From NCBI GenBank assembly GCA_030830105.1, contig JAURNP010000063.1:1-37748 (forward strand): 37,748 nt of DNA, read 5' to 3'. Each line of letters begins with the position of its first letter. The first letter of the stretch is position 1. This document shows positions 1 through 7,584 of this stretch, piece by piece. The position numbers were made by a program, and so were the translations under genes. This DNA is from Rhodothermales bacterium. Lineage in GTDB: Bacteria > Bacteroidota > Rhodothermia > Rhodothermales > UBA10348. The notes under the pieces were generated by a model. It was given only the letters and a program-made list of their open reading frames with translations, did no database searches and was not told where the DNA came from.

Positions 1-1
1 T

Positions 2-262
2 GTCCTCGTATGTATGGACATCTACCCGGCGCGTGAGGCACCTGAGCCTGGGGTGACCGGTGAATTGATTGCCGATGCGGCCCGATCGGCCGGCCACCCT
101 GCCGTCACATACGTCCCCGAGAAAGAGGACCTGGTCGACACGGTGGTCGGACTGAGCCGTCCCGGTGATGTCATCCTGACCCTGGGCGCTGGTGACATCT
201 GGCGTCAGAATCGTGCCATCGCTCAAAAAATGATCGCCATGGAGGCAGGCGAGAAATCGTGA
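2..262 (+). CDS. murC: UDP-N-acetylmuramate--L-alanine ligase, C-terminal fragment
   Basis: This is the last ~86 residues of MurC; the gene begins before the window. MurC is the cytoplasmic ATP-dependent ligase that adds L-alanine to UDP-MurNAc in peptidoglycan precursor synthesis. The visible part is the C-terminal Mur ligase domain: a DIYPAREAPEPGVTGELI-like stretch near the start and the LTLGAGDIW signature about 25 residues before the end are both typical of MurC and separate it from MurD/E/F. Its TGA stop overlaps the GTG start of ftsQ by three bases, so translational coupling is likely. Position just upstream of ftsQ-ftsA-ftsZ is the classical dcw order and supports the call. Confidence 0.93.
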   Translation, partial: VLVCMDIYPAREAPEPGVTGELIADAARSAGHPAVTYVPEKEDLVDTVVGLSRPGDVILTLGAGDIWRQNRAIAQKMIAMEAGEKS

Positions 263-1047
263 CTGAGCATAAGCGACATATCGGCTCATGGATACTGGCC
301 ACGCTGCTGGTCCTGGTCTTGGCTGCTGGCGGGTGGACGGCCTGGCAGTGGGTGCAGCAAGTCACCTTGCAGGAAGTACGGATCAGTGGCCATGTAAACG
401 TGCAGGATGAAGAGGTGCTGGATCTGCTGCGTGTCGATACGGGTCTGGTGATGTTCGATATCAATGCTGTGATACTCGAGGACCGCGTGGTGCGTCACCC
501 TTGGATTCGGCAAGCGGATGTGGCACGGCTACCCTCGGGTATTCTGGATATTTCAATCGAAGAGCGAACTCCCGTGGCCATGCTGATGAGCACCGATGGT
601 CATGTTGACTACTGGGTTGATGCTGAAGGCTGGCGACTGCCGGTGACGGGGCGCGCCCGCTATGACGTTCCCCTGCTATACGCTGTGCCACAGAATTGGC
701 ACCCGATGCAGCCGCTGGCCCATGGGCCAACCCGGGAGTTGATCCGTGATCTCGACAACGCTGGCCGCCGCATGGATGCGCTCTTCTCGGAATTCGTTTG
801 GGGAGCAGACGGATGGACCGTCCATCTCACGCCGGCCCCACCGCATGGGAGCATACCCGCATTGCTTGGCGAGTTTGGATATGCCGCCAAGTTTGAAGTA
901 TTGCTCGGATTTTGGGATCAGCAGGTCCTTCAGTACGCCAACAAGATTTACGACCGTGTAGACCTCCGTTTTGACAGCCAAGTCGTCGTAGAGGAACGCC
1001 CTCGACCAGGGTATGCCAACGACTTAACCAACAACAACAATGAGTGA
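259..1047 (+). CDS. ftsQ: Cell division protein FtsQ
   Basis: A 262-residue bitopic membrane protein of the divisome, expected to link cytoplasmic and periplasmic division proteins. Residues ~10-30 form one transmembrane helix after a short basic N-terminus. A POTRA-type domain follows (about 38-110, with the pattern VRISGHVNV ... HPWIRQADVARLP ... ISIEERTPVA), then a less conserved beta domain. FtsQ sequences diverge strongly, so the call rests on this POTRA pattern, on length and on position between murC and ftsA. The start is GTG at 259 inside the murC stop; no earlier start fits. The last eight bases overlap ftsA. Confidence 0.88.
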   Translation: MTEHKRHIGSWILATLLVLVLAAGGWTAWQWVQQVTLQEVRISGHVNVQDEEVLDLLRVDTGLVMFDINAVILEDRVVRHPWIRQADVARLPSGILDISIEERTPVAMLMSTDGHVDYWVDAEGWRLPVTGRARYDVPLLYAVPQNWHPMQPLAHGPTRELIRDLDNAGRRMDALFSEFVWGADGWTVHLTPAPPHGSIPALLGEFGYAAKFEVLLGFWDQQVLQYANKIYDRVDLRFDSQVVVEERPRPGYANDLTNNNNE

Positions 1048-2302
1048 CAAAATTGTCGTCGGACTGGATATAGGTACAACCAAGGTATGTGCCGTTGTCG
1101 CGACATCAGATGAGCTGAATCGCGTTCAGGTCCTAGGGGTCGGTGTAGCCGAATCCGAGGGGCTCAATCGTGGAGTCGTGGTCAACATCGACAAGACGGT
1201 GGCAGCGGTACGCGAGTCCATCGAAGAGGCCGAGCGTATGGCCGGCGTGACGGTGCGCAACGTGATTGTGGGTATCGCTGGCGATCATGTTCAGAGCTTC
1301 CAGTCGCGCGGTGTCATCACCATTTCTGGTCGCGAAGGCGAAATCACAGAAGCAGATGTCCAGCGACTGCTCGAGGACACAACCCATGTGGCCATGCCGG
1401 CCGACCGCGAGATCTTGCACGTCATCCCTCAGGAGTTCATCGTTGACGGTCAGGACGGCGTGGCCGATCCAGTCGGTATGAGCGGTGTGCGTCTTGAAGC
1501 CAATGTGCACATCATCACAGGCCTTGTCTCCGCGGCCAAGAATATTTATCGCTGCGTAGAAAAAGCCGGGTATGAAGTAGCCGACATCGTCCTGGAACCG
1601 TTGGGTTCTTCGTTCGCCGTCCTTCATCAGGATGAGAAGGAAGTAGGTGTGGCGCTGATCGATATAGGCGGCGGTACGACGGATATCGCTGTATTCGAGG
1701 ATAACACGATTCGCCACACGGCTGTAGTGGCCGTAGCGGGCAACAAGGTCACGGATGATATCCGAAAAGGCCTGGGCGTGATGCGTGATCAGGCCGAAGC
1801 GCTCAAATGTGAGTTTGGAACGGCGATCGTAGAAATGGCGCCGGAAGAGGAAATCGCAATTCCGGGTGTAGGCGGCCGCAACGAAAAGCGGGTTGGGCGC
1901 TCGACGCTGGCCCAGATCATTCAGCCGCGGCTCGAAGAGATCCTCGAGATTGCAGCTATCGAAATCAAACGCAGTGGTTTCGCCCGCCATCTCTCCGCTG
2001 GAGCGGTGCTCACCGGGGGAGGCTCGATGACTACAGGAACGGCCGAACTGGCCACCGAAATTTTGGGAATAGATGCCAGGATCGGGAGGCCCATGGGTCT
2101 CACTGCCGGGTTGGTCCAGGAAGTATCTGATCCCAAATACGCAACCGGTGTGGGGCTCGTGCTCTACGGACTCCGCCCGGAAATGATTGGAAACACACCA
2201 TTCAGGACGAATCATCTGGACGCAACGAATCCCTCGACCGGGGGAGACAATGTGGTCCGGAAGATTAAAAACGCCATGATGGGGTGGTTCAATGAACTCT
2301 AA
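1040..2302 (+). CDS. ftsA: Cell division protein FtsA
   Basis: A 420-residue actin-like ATPase that anchors FtsZ to the inner membrane. The phosphate-1 motif is at the N-terminus (VGLDIGTTKVCAVV), the 1C-type insertion follows at roughly 85-165, the phosphate-2 motif is IDIGGGTTDIAVF near residue 210, and the adenosine motif is VLTGGGSM near 327. The C-terminal residues (KIKNAMMGWFNEL) form the expected amphipathic membrane-targeting helix. Length is normal for FtsA. The ATG lies inside the end of ftsQ (8-base overlap), which indicates coupled translation. ftsZ follows after 74 bases. Confidence 0.97.
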   Translation: MSDKIVVGLDIGTTKVCAVVATSDELNRVQVLGVGVAESEGLNRGVVVNIDKTVAAVRESIEEAERMAGVTVRNVIVGIAGDHVQSFQSRGVITISGREGEITEADVQRLLEDTTHVAMPADREILHVIPQEFIVDGQDGVADPVGMSGVRLEANVHIITGLVSAAKNIYRCVEKAGYEVADIVLEPLGSSFAVLHQDEKEVGVALIDIGGGTTDIAVFEDNTIRHTAVVAVAGNKVTDDIRKGLGVMRDQAEALKCEFGTAIVEMAPEEEIAIPGVGGRNEKRVGRSTLAQIIQPRLEEILEIAAIEIKRSGFARHLSAGAVLTGGGSMTTGTAELATEILGIDARIGRPMGLTAGLVQEVSDPKYATGVGLVLYGLRPEMIGNTPFRTNHLDATNPSTGGDNVVRKIKNAMMGWFNEL

Positions 2303-2376
2303 CCCGAGCACCATGTCGGACCGATCGCTCAATCGATCCGGCCATTTTACAGCCAATAAGTTCTTCGGAGGAATCC

Positions 2377-3648
2377 ATGGATAACAATTTATTCAGTAGT
2401 CATTTCGCGTTTGACGACGCCGCAAATGAAGAGGCCAAAATCTGCGTTGTAGGCGTGGGTGGCGGTGGCGGAAACGCCGTAAATAACATGATCAGCAAGG
2501 GAATTACGGGGGTGGACTTCTATGCCATCAACACCGATTCCCAGGCTTTGGACGCCAACCAGGCTCCGTTCAAAATCCAGGCTGGACGCGGCCTGACGAA
2601 GGGACTGGGAGCTGGGGCACGTCCCGGCGTTGGTGCCGAAGCAGTTGAGGAAAGCCGTCACGAACTGGAAGAGGCGATTCGCGGGTTCGATATGGTATTC
2701 ATCACCGCGGGTATGGGTGGTGGTACCGGAACGGGCGGTGCCCCCATTGTGGCTGCCATTTGCAAGGATCTTGGCATTCTGTCCGTGGCTATTGTGACAA
2801 AGCCATTCGTCTGCGAGGGCCCGAGACGATCCAAGTCAGCCGAGGCAGGAATCGAGCTGCTTAAGCAGAATGTAGACACGCTAATCATTATCCCGAATGA
2901 GCGATTGCTCGACATAGCGGGAGAAGACACGTCCATGCTGGAGGCATTCGGAAAGGCCGACGACGTGCTCTATAACGCTACGCGTGGCATTTCCGACCTG
3001 ATCACGGTCCATGGCCTGATCAACCTGGACTTCGCTGACGTCAAGACGACAATGCGCAGCGGAGGAACGGCCTTGATGGGCGCGGCCATGGCGTCCGGCG
3101 AGAACCGGGCCGAGCGCGCAGCGCGCGAGGCCCTCTCAAGCCCATTGCTTGATGGCCTGACCATCAACGGTGCACGCAACGTCCTGGTAAATATCACCGC
3201 TGGTCCGAGCCTCGGTATTCGTGAGGCCACACAGGCTACGGCTATTATCCAAGAAGAGGCGGGCGATGACGTCGAAGTCATCTTCGGTACGGTGATTGAT
3301 GAGCAGATGGGCGACGAACTCCGTATTACTGTGATTGCTACCGGCTTCGAAAAGTCCGCAGCCAACATGCCTCCGCGCAAACGTCAGGTCGAGCTTGACG
3401 TTCGGACGTACACGCAGAACCCTATCCCTTACAAAGGGGAGGAAGGACTCAAAACGTTGGACAAGCCGGCTTTTGAGCGTCGTGGTGCCTCCCTGAGTGT
3501 GGGCGACGGCGATGGAGGCCGAGCCGAGGAGGCCAAAGAGGTACCGACGCGCGTGCGTCTACTGACCGCAGACGATATCTCGAACAAAGACGAAGAGGGT
3601 GATGCCGACAGCGACGTCCCCGCCTTCCTTCGCAAGATGATGGACTGA
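2377..3648 (+). CDS. ftsZ: Cell division protein FtsZ
   Basis: A 423-residue tubulin-like GTPase that forms the Z ring. The GTP-binding glycine-rich loop near residue 27 (VGVGGGGGNAVNNM) and the tubulin signature GGGTGTG at about 114-120 are intact. The C-terminus ends in DVPAFLRKMMD, the conserved tail peptide that binds FtsA and other partners, preceded by a charged, variable linker (~345-410). A good ribosome binding site (GGAGG, 2369-2373 region) precedes the ATG, one of the clearer ones in this window. It is the last dcw gene here. An 8-base tandem duplication spans its stop codon. Confidence 0.98.
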   Translation: MDNNLFSSHFAFDDAANEEAKICVVGVGGGGGNAVNNMISKGITGVDFYAINTDSQALDANQAPFKIQAGRGLTKGLGAGARPGVGAEAVEESRHELEEAIRGFDMVFITAGMGGGTGTGGAPIVAAICKDLGILSVAIVTKPFVCEGPRRSKSAEAGIELLKQNVDTLIIIPNERLLDIAGEDTSMLEAFGKADDVLYNATRGISDLITVHGLINLDFADVKTTMRSGGTALMGAAMASGENRAERAAREALSSPLLDGLTINGARNVLVNITAGPSLGIREATQATAIIQEEAGDDVEVIFGTVIDEQMGDELRITVIATGFEKSAANMPPRKRQVELDVRTYTQNPIPYKGEEGLKTLDKPAFERRGASLSVGDGDGGRAEEAKEVPTRVRLLTADDISNKDEEGDADSDVPAFLRKMMD

Positions 3649-3653
3649 TGGAC
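3638..3653. repeat. 8-bp perfect tandem repeat across the ftsZ stop codon
   Basis: TGATGGAC occurs twice back to back (3638-3645 and 3646-3653); the ftsZ TGA is the first three bases of the second copy. Seen directly. Confidence 0.9.
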
Positions 3654-3835
3654 ATTCCATTTCGGGGACGATGTCATCGCCGCACCTCCGAAGGTGGCGG
3701 GTGGCTGAGTGCCTCGATAGAGATCGAATCGTTCACGTTCAGCCTTGTGCTGTGACCGACCCCTGAGCAAGGTCGGTTCCTTTCTGATACTCGTGGGCTG
3801 TAGGAGTTTCAGGTGTGAATGGTTCGGTATGGAGC
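3649..3835 (+). other. ftsZ 3' untranslated region with two candidate hairpins
   Basis: No plausible gene lies here. Two stem-loops can be drawn by eye: 3680-3700 (CCGC-ACCT against AGGT-GCGG, one bulge, loop CCGA) and 3755-3777 (ACCGACC against GGTCGGT, 9-nt loop). With the terminator that follows, this makes an unusually structured 3' UTR; a 3'-UTR-derived small RNA is possible but I recognise no RNA family. Confidence 0.4.
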
Positions 3836-3871
3836 GCGCGGGCCCTCGAAAGGGGGCCCGCGCCTTTTTTT
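3836..3871 (+). terminator. Strong intrinsic terminator closing the dcw cluster
   Basis: A 12-bp stem (3836-3847 with 3852-3863, one G-U pair) capped by a GAAA tetraloop, followed within one base by seven T residues (3865-3871). This is a textbook Rho-independent terminator for ftsZ transcription. From 3872 to the next start at 4003 nothing else is recognisable. Confidence 0.93.
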
Positions 3872-4002
3872 GTCCCGCCCAGCAACTCTTATTTTCCATC
3901 GCCCAGGTGATGTTGTCGTAGCGTCCGTGTGGCATCCTCGTCTCGCATTCGTATCGTCTTCGAGTCGGCGCCACGAAGGACCTTCATTCTCTACCACCCT
4001 CG

Positions 4003-5694
4003 ATGCGCACACCCGTGCAAAGACCCTTTCGCCTGCTGTTCCTCGTCCTTCTTCTCCTTGCGGGAGGGAAGAGTGCAGTACATGCACAGACCTCATCGGT
4101 ACGTGCCGTCTCCGGAAATACCGGGAGCACACCGGTCATCGGTGTGGATTGGATCGCAACAGGTGATTTCGGCGATGCCGCCAGTGTCCTCGTTGAAATC
4201 TCAGAGGTTGGCTTCACAGCTGTCCGCATGCCACCGGTCTTTGACCGGGATTTCTTCACTCTGGCTGATACCCTGGGATTGACGCTGTACATCGATTTGC
4301 CCTTCATGCAGCTGCCATCTCACTCGCTGCGCAGGGCCCTCTCAGAGGCTGATTCATTACTGACGCTGGTGCTGAGCGCTGGACAGGGGCATCAATCTGC
4401 CGGCCCCATCGGTATCGCACTTCTCTCAGATACCCGATCCCTTCAGGCGTGTGAAGCCATCGGTACGCTGGCTGAAAGAGTCAGAGCCGCAGGTCGGCAA
4501 GCCTACTACACGACTCTCTTTTTGGAAGGAGACCGCTGCGCCGACCGGGTGGACTTCGTATTGATCGATCAATTAAGGCCGTTCGGGGATGTGGATAGGC
4601 TGGGAGACGTTCTTCGCCATGAGGTACCCGATGGAACACCGATGGGATTGGCAGGCGTCGGCTCCTCAGTCAACGACGATGTCCAAGGTGGTTGGTCTGT
4701 TTCCGGCAGCAAGGAGGCGCAGGCGCGCTACATGGAAAGGGCGCTCAAGACATTACGCGCCTCCCGCCTGCCGTACGTTTTCGTTCACCGCTGGCGCGAC
4801 CAAGTGAAGGGAGGTGCCGAATTGCCCGATCCGTGGGGTCGCTCCTACGGTCTTTACACGAGCGAGTCGGACCCGCGCCCTTCCCTTCAGGTCGTGCGTG
4901 GCATTTTGCGTGGCATTCAGGATACTTTTGCCTTTCCGGAAGGTCAGGATAGCGAGGAGGGGCGTCCTTGGTTCCCCGTTCTCGGCTGGCTCATGATCAG
5001 CTTGACGGCGCTCATGTACGCGGGAAGTCCACGATTCCGCAGCATGATTCCGCGCTATTTCTTTGCCCACGGCTTCTTCAGAAATGCCGTACGCGAGGCT
5101 CGGGAAGTATTGCCGCTGACCAGTACGGCAATTCTTACCGTCACCGGATTATCCATTGGGTTGATCGGATCGTTCATCATCACAGGGCTGCAGGATCTTC
5201 CCCTGACCATTCATTGGTATCGTATGCTGCAGGAGCCAACCCGCGCTTCGGTAACCGCCATTCTGAACGTTCCCTTCGTCCTGACTGTGCTTATTGGCAG
5301 CATGACCCTTATTTCGACGTCGGTCTGGATGGGAGGATGGATGGCATTGACAGGAAGAAGGGCCCGCCTGTTACCGAGTCAAGCGCTCATGCTCGCTTCC
5401 TGGCCCCGCTGGCAAGTACTGGTCCTCCTTCCGCTGGCCATGACCCTTCATGCCACGCCCAGCATTCCGCTGTGGTCCATTATTGCGCTGGCTGTCGGTT
5501 GGATGACCACGGCGTTCTGGGCTACTATACGAACGACGTACGATCTGTACAAAATAACCAGTGTATCGCCAGTAGCAGCCTTCCTGGCGTGGGTACTTCA
5601 TCCGCTGGTTCTGGGTACGCTGGTGGCCCTTGGCTGGTCGCTGCTCAACTGGGAGCACGTTCGGTTCGCCTGGCACTTATTGCTGGCTGCCTGA
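4003..5694 (+). CDS. Secreted glycosidase-like TIM-barrel domain fused to a multi-span membrane domain
   Basis: 563 residues. A signal peptide (about 1-29, ending VHAQ) leads into a domain of ~280 residues that reads like a GH2/GH5-type (beta/alpha)8 barrel: IGVDWIATGDFGDAA, then GFTAVRMPPV, LGLTLYIDLPF, and a late PYVFVHRWRDQ strand followed by DPWGRSYGLYTSESDPRPS. Residues ~325-560 hold about six hydrophobic segments, possibly a Yip1-like domain. The barrel would sit outside the inner membrane. I cannot assign catalytic acids with confidence, so activity and substrate are unknown; it could be a carbohydrate-binding sensor instead of an enzyme. The ATG at 4003 has no clear ribosome binding site. 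It converges with the glycosyltransferase-like gene. Confidence 0.7.
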   Translation: MRTPVQRPFRLLFLVLLLLAGGKSAVHAQTSSVRAVSGNTGSTPVIGVDWIATGDFGDAASVLVEISEVGFTAVRMPPVFDRDFFTLADTLGLTLYIDLPFMQLPSHSLRRALSEADSLLTLVLSAGQGHQSAGPIGIALLSDTRSLQACEAIGTLAERVRAAGRQAYYTTLFLEGDRCADRVDFVLIDQLRPFGDVDRLGDVLRHEVPDGTPMGLAGVGSSVNDDVQGGWSVSGSKEAQARYMERALKTLRASRLPYVFVHRWRDQVKGGAELPDPWGRSYGLYTSESDPRPSLQVVRGILRGIQDTFAFPEGQDSEEGRPWFPVLGWLMISLTALMYAGSPRFRSMIPRYFFAHGFFRNAVREAREVLPLTSTAILTVTGLSIGLIGSFIITGLQDLPLTIHWYRMLQEPTRASVTAILNVPFVLTVLIGSMTLISTSVWMGGWMALTGRRARLLPSQALMLASWPRWQVLVLLPLAMTLHATPSIPLWSIIALAVGWMTTAFWATIRTTYDLYKITSVSPVAAFLAWVLHPLVLGTLVALGWSLLNWEHVRFAWHLLLAA

Positions 5695-5703
5695 AACTTT
5701 AAA

Positions 5704-5729
5704 TCGCCTGAAGTCCGAGTCGCCTGAAG
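5704..5729. repeat. 10-bp direct repeat after the membrane-protein stop codon
   Basis: TCGCCTGAAG occurs at 5704-5713 and 5720-5729 (period 16). Its core GCCTGAA also covers the stop codon of the preceding gene (5689-5695), so the stop context is present three times in ~40 bases. Confidence 0.75.
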
Positions 5730-5757
5730 CGCCGCTCCGACCATGAGAGAGACTCGC

Positions 5758-6753
5758 TCAGCGCGCCGAAACCGAAACAGAAAAACCGGCTTGCTCGCCA
5801 TCTCCACCGGCACTCGCTCCCTTCATCGCACTCTCCCACAGCCGATCGGCCAGGTCGAAGAAGGGCTGCTTATGGTGCATCCAGCCAAAGTGGAGGGCAT
5901 ACGGCGTAACCCACATGTAATCACCCCGCCCGGGGAAGCGGGCAAAGAGTCGAACCAATCCATCTCGAAGGCCGTGCATAGGAAGGCCCCGAAGGCCGTG
6001 CACGAAGTCATCCGCGTAATGGCGGCATCGAACCGTTTCGAAGTCGTGATCGTGCTCGACGAACCCTTCAATAAAGTCCAGCTGGGGGCTGTCCTGACCC
6101 TGGAACCAGTCGAATATCGGTAGGTCCAGATAGCTCATGGCCATGGCCAGGCTCCACTCGCAGCTTTCCTCTGAGCGTCCCTCGTCGAGTCGACTGCGGA
6201 AATGGGTCTCCGGACGACGGGAAAGGAAATCCCGGGCCGCCGTCATCACTTCACCGACGGCACGCTCTCCTGACGTATAAATCATGCCGGCTTGAACCCG
6301 GGGCAGATAGGTAAGGCCGAATCGCCGCATCGTGCGTCTTCGACGATCGAGCAATCGATCCGCAAGAATGCCCAGGCCCTTTGGTCCACCAAACCAGAAA
6401 TCTGCTTTATGCAGTCCTGTGGCTGTGAATTCGTAGGTAGCCAAACGCGTCCAAAGCGGATCGGGATCTCGGCACCAGACGATGTCCGAGTCCACATAGA
6501 GGTTACGATCGAAGGGCCGGAATCTGTCCAGGTTGTGCTTGAATCCGACGATGGACTGGTGATCTTTGGGTAATTCCTCGAGAACCGCAAAGAGATGATC
6601 CAGCTCTACTTCCCGCAGACGGGCAATCTGCGAGGGGTCCGCGTACAGCGCAACCGGTCGATGCACATCGTACCGACGAAGCGTCAGTACGGAAGCAACG
6701 GCGTGGCGCAGATACTTTTCCGTTCCGTAGGTGTGGAGTACGTAGCCTTCCAC
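5758..6753 (-). CDS. GT8-like nucleotide-sugar glycosyltransferase with DXD motif
   Basis: 331 residues, no signal peptide, so probably cytoplasmic or membrane-associated. The N-terminus GYVLHTYGTEKYLRHAVASV resembles the start of GT-A fold transferases. NLYVDSDIVW at 84-93 contains the metal-binding D88-S-D90 motif that coordinates the nucleotide-sugar phosphates in GT8-like enzymes. Acceptor and donor cannot be told from sequence. It converges with the glycosidase-like membrane gene 63 bases away, so both may act on glycans. The ATG at 6753 is followed by a conventional N-terminus. An uncharacterised nucleotide-diphospho-sugar transferase family is the safest label. Confidence 0.75.
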   Translation of the reverse strand: MEGYVLHTYGTEKYLRHAVASVLTLRRYDVHRPVALYADPSQIARLREVELDHLFAVLEELPKDHQSIVGFKHNLDRFRPFDRNLYVDSDIVWCRDPDPLWTRLATYEFTATGLHKADFWFGGPKGLGILADRLLDRRRRTMRRFGLTYLPRVQAGMIYTSGERAVGEVMTAARDFLSRRPETHFRSRLDEGRSEESCEWSLAMAMSYLDLPIFDWFQGQDSPQLDFIEGFVEHDHDFETVRCRHYADDFVHGLRGLPMHGLRDGLVRLFARFPGRGDYMWVTPYALHFGWMHHKQPFFDLADRLWESAMKGASAGGDGEQAGFSVSVSAR

Positions 6754-6906
6754 GTGACGAACCCTTTGTTACAAGCGTGACAATCGATCTTCGATCGGAT
6801 GCGAACGCGGCCAGCAGGGTATTGTTCGAAACAGGCCTTATTCCACTTCCAGGCTCGATTCTGGCGATGCCACCTCTATCGTTGCCCTCTGTCCGGGGGC
6901 TCTCGA

Positions 6907-7524
6907 TCAGGACTCTGATTGATTCCGTTCAAGTCGCTTGTTCAGATTCTCCATGAGTGCGTCAAACCCCCACTTGCGTACATAGGACTGAAACGAGCGG
7001 CTGTAGCCCTCGACCGTGCTGACCTCGTCAAGTACGACATCCGTGGCCAGCCAATCTTCTCCCGAGCGACGCAGCGCATACTCGACCACGGTGGGTACTT
7101 CCTTGTACACGGTTGTTGTGATGACCTGCGCATCATCTCCGGAGACAGTGATTTCCTCGTAGGTCACGTTCGCGCGGTAGATATCAACGTCCGCCAGGCT
7201 TTGATAGCGCACGATTTCAGCGAACACTTCCACGAACTCCTGCTGTTGATCGGCTGTTATCTCGTTCCAGTGACGGCCCAACGCCTCGCGCCCCATGGAG
7301 TCGAAATCGAACATGTCATTGACGGCTGCACGCAAGGCGTCCATCTGCGCATCACTAAGTTCCTCGTCATTGCCCAGGAGCTGTTTGATATCGGCTTCGC
7401 GCTGTTCGAGCATGACCCGGATTGCCTGGTCTTCGCCGGCTTGACGCGCAGCTGCTGTCTCTGCGGAGATGCTGGTGACTAGAATCGTCAGCAGCAAGAG
7501 GAAAGTGTTCAGTCGGGTGGACAT
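6907..7524 (-). CDS. MlaC/Ttg2D-type phospholipid-binding periplasmic protein
   Basis: 205 residues from the chosen start at 7524; an in-frame start at 7569 would add 15 residues without signal-peptide character, while MSTRLNTFLLLLTILVTSISAET from 7524 is a clean signal peptide. The body matches the MlaC family: FDFDSMGREALGRHW, then QQQEFVEVFAEIVRYQSL, a central beta layer, and the C-terminal GYSRSFQSYVRKWGFDALMENLNKR helix. MlaC proteins carry phospholipids between outer and inner membranes. No mlaFEDB genes flank it; the upstream neighbour on the same strand is a TolC-like gene ~60 bases away, suggesting co-transcription. Whether a complete Mla system exists elsewhere cannot be seen. Confidence 0.85.
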   Translation of the reverse strand: MSTRLNTFLLLLTILVTSISAETAAARQAGEDQAIRVMLEQREADIKQLLGNDEELSDAQMDALRAAVNDMFDFDSMGREALGRHWNEITADQQQEFVEVFAEIVRYQSLADVDIYRANVTYEEITVSGDDAQVITTTVYKEVPTVVEYALRRSGEDWLATDVVLDEVSTVEGYSRSFQSYVRKWGFDALMENLNKRLERNQSES

Positions 7525-7584
7525 GGTATCGGTGGGATCGGGCGATTTCAGCCCAAAATCGGTTATCAAAAGGATTCTACTAAC

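Noticed and set aside
1133-2356. A 407-codon open frame on the minus strand opposite ftsA.
   Set aside because: It lies entirely over a well-supported ftsA and its product has no family pattern; long antisense frames are expected at this base composition.
3649-3870. tRNA, SRP RNA or 6S RNA in the region after ftsZ.
   Set aside because: No cloverleaf or SRP signature; the two ends do not pair into the long 6S-type rod beyond about five bases.
4968-5702. A 244-codon open frame overlapping the 3' half of the glycosidase-like membrane gene.
   Set aside because: Off-frame reading of the membrane helices; no domain, no signal, no independent start context.
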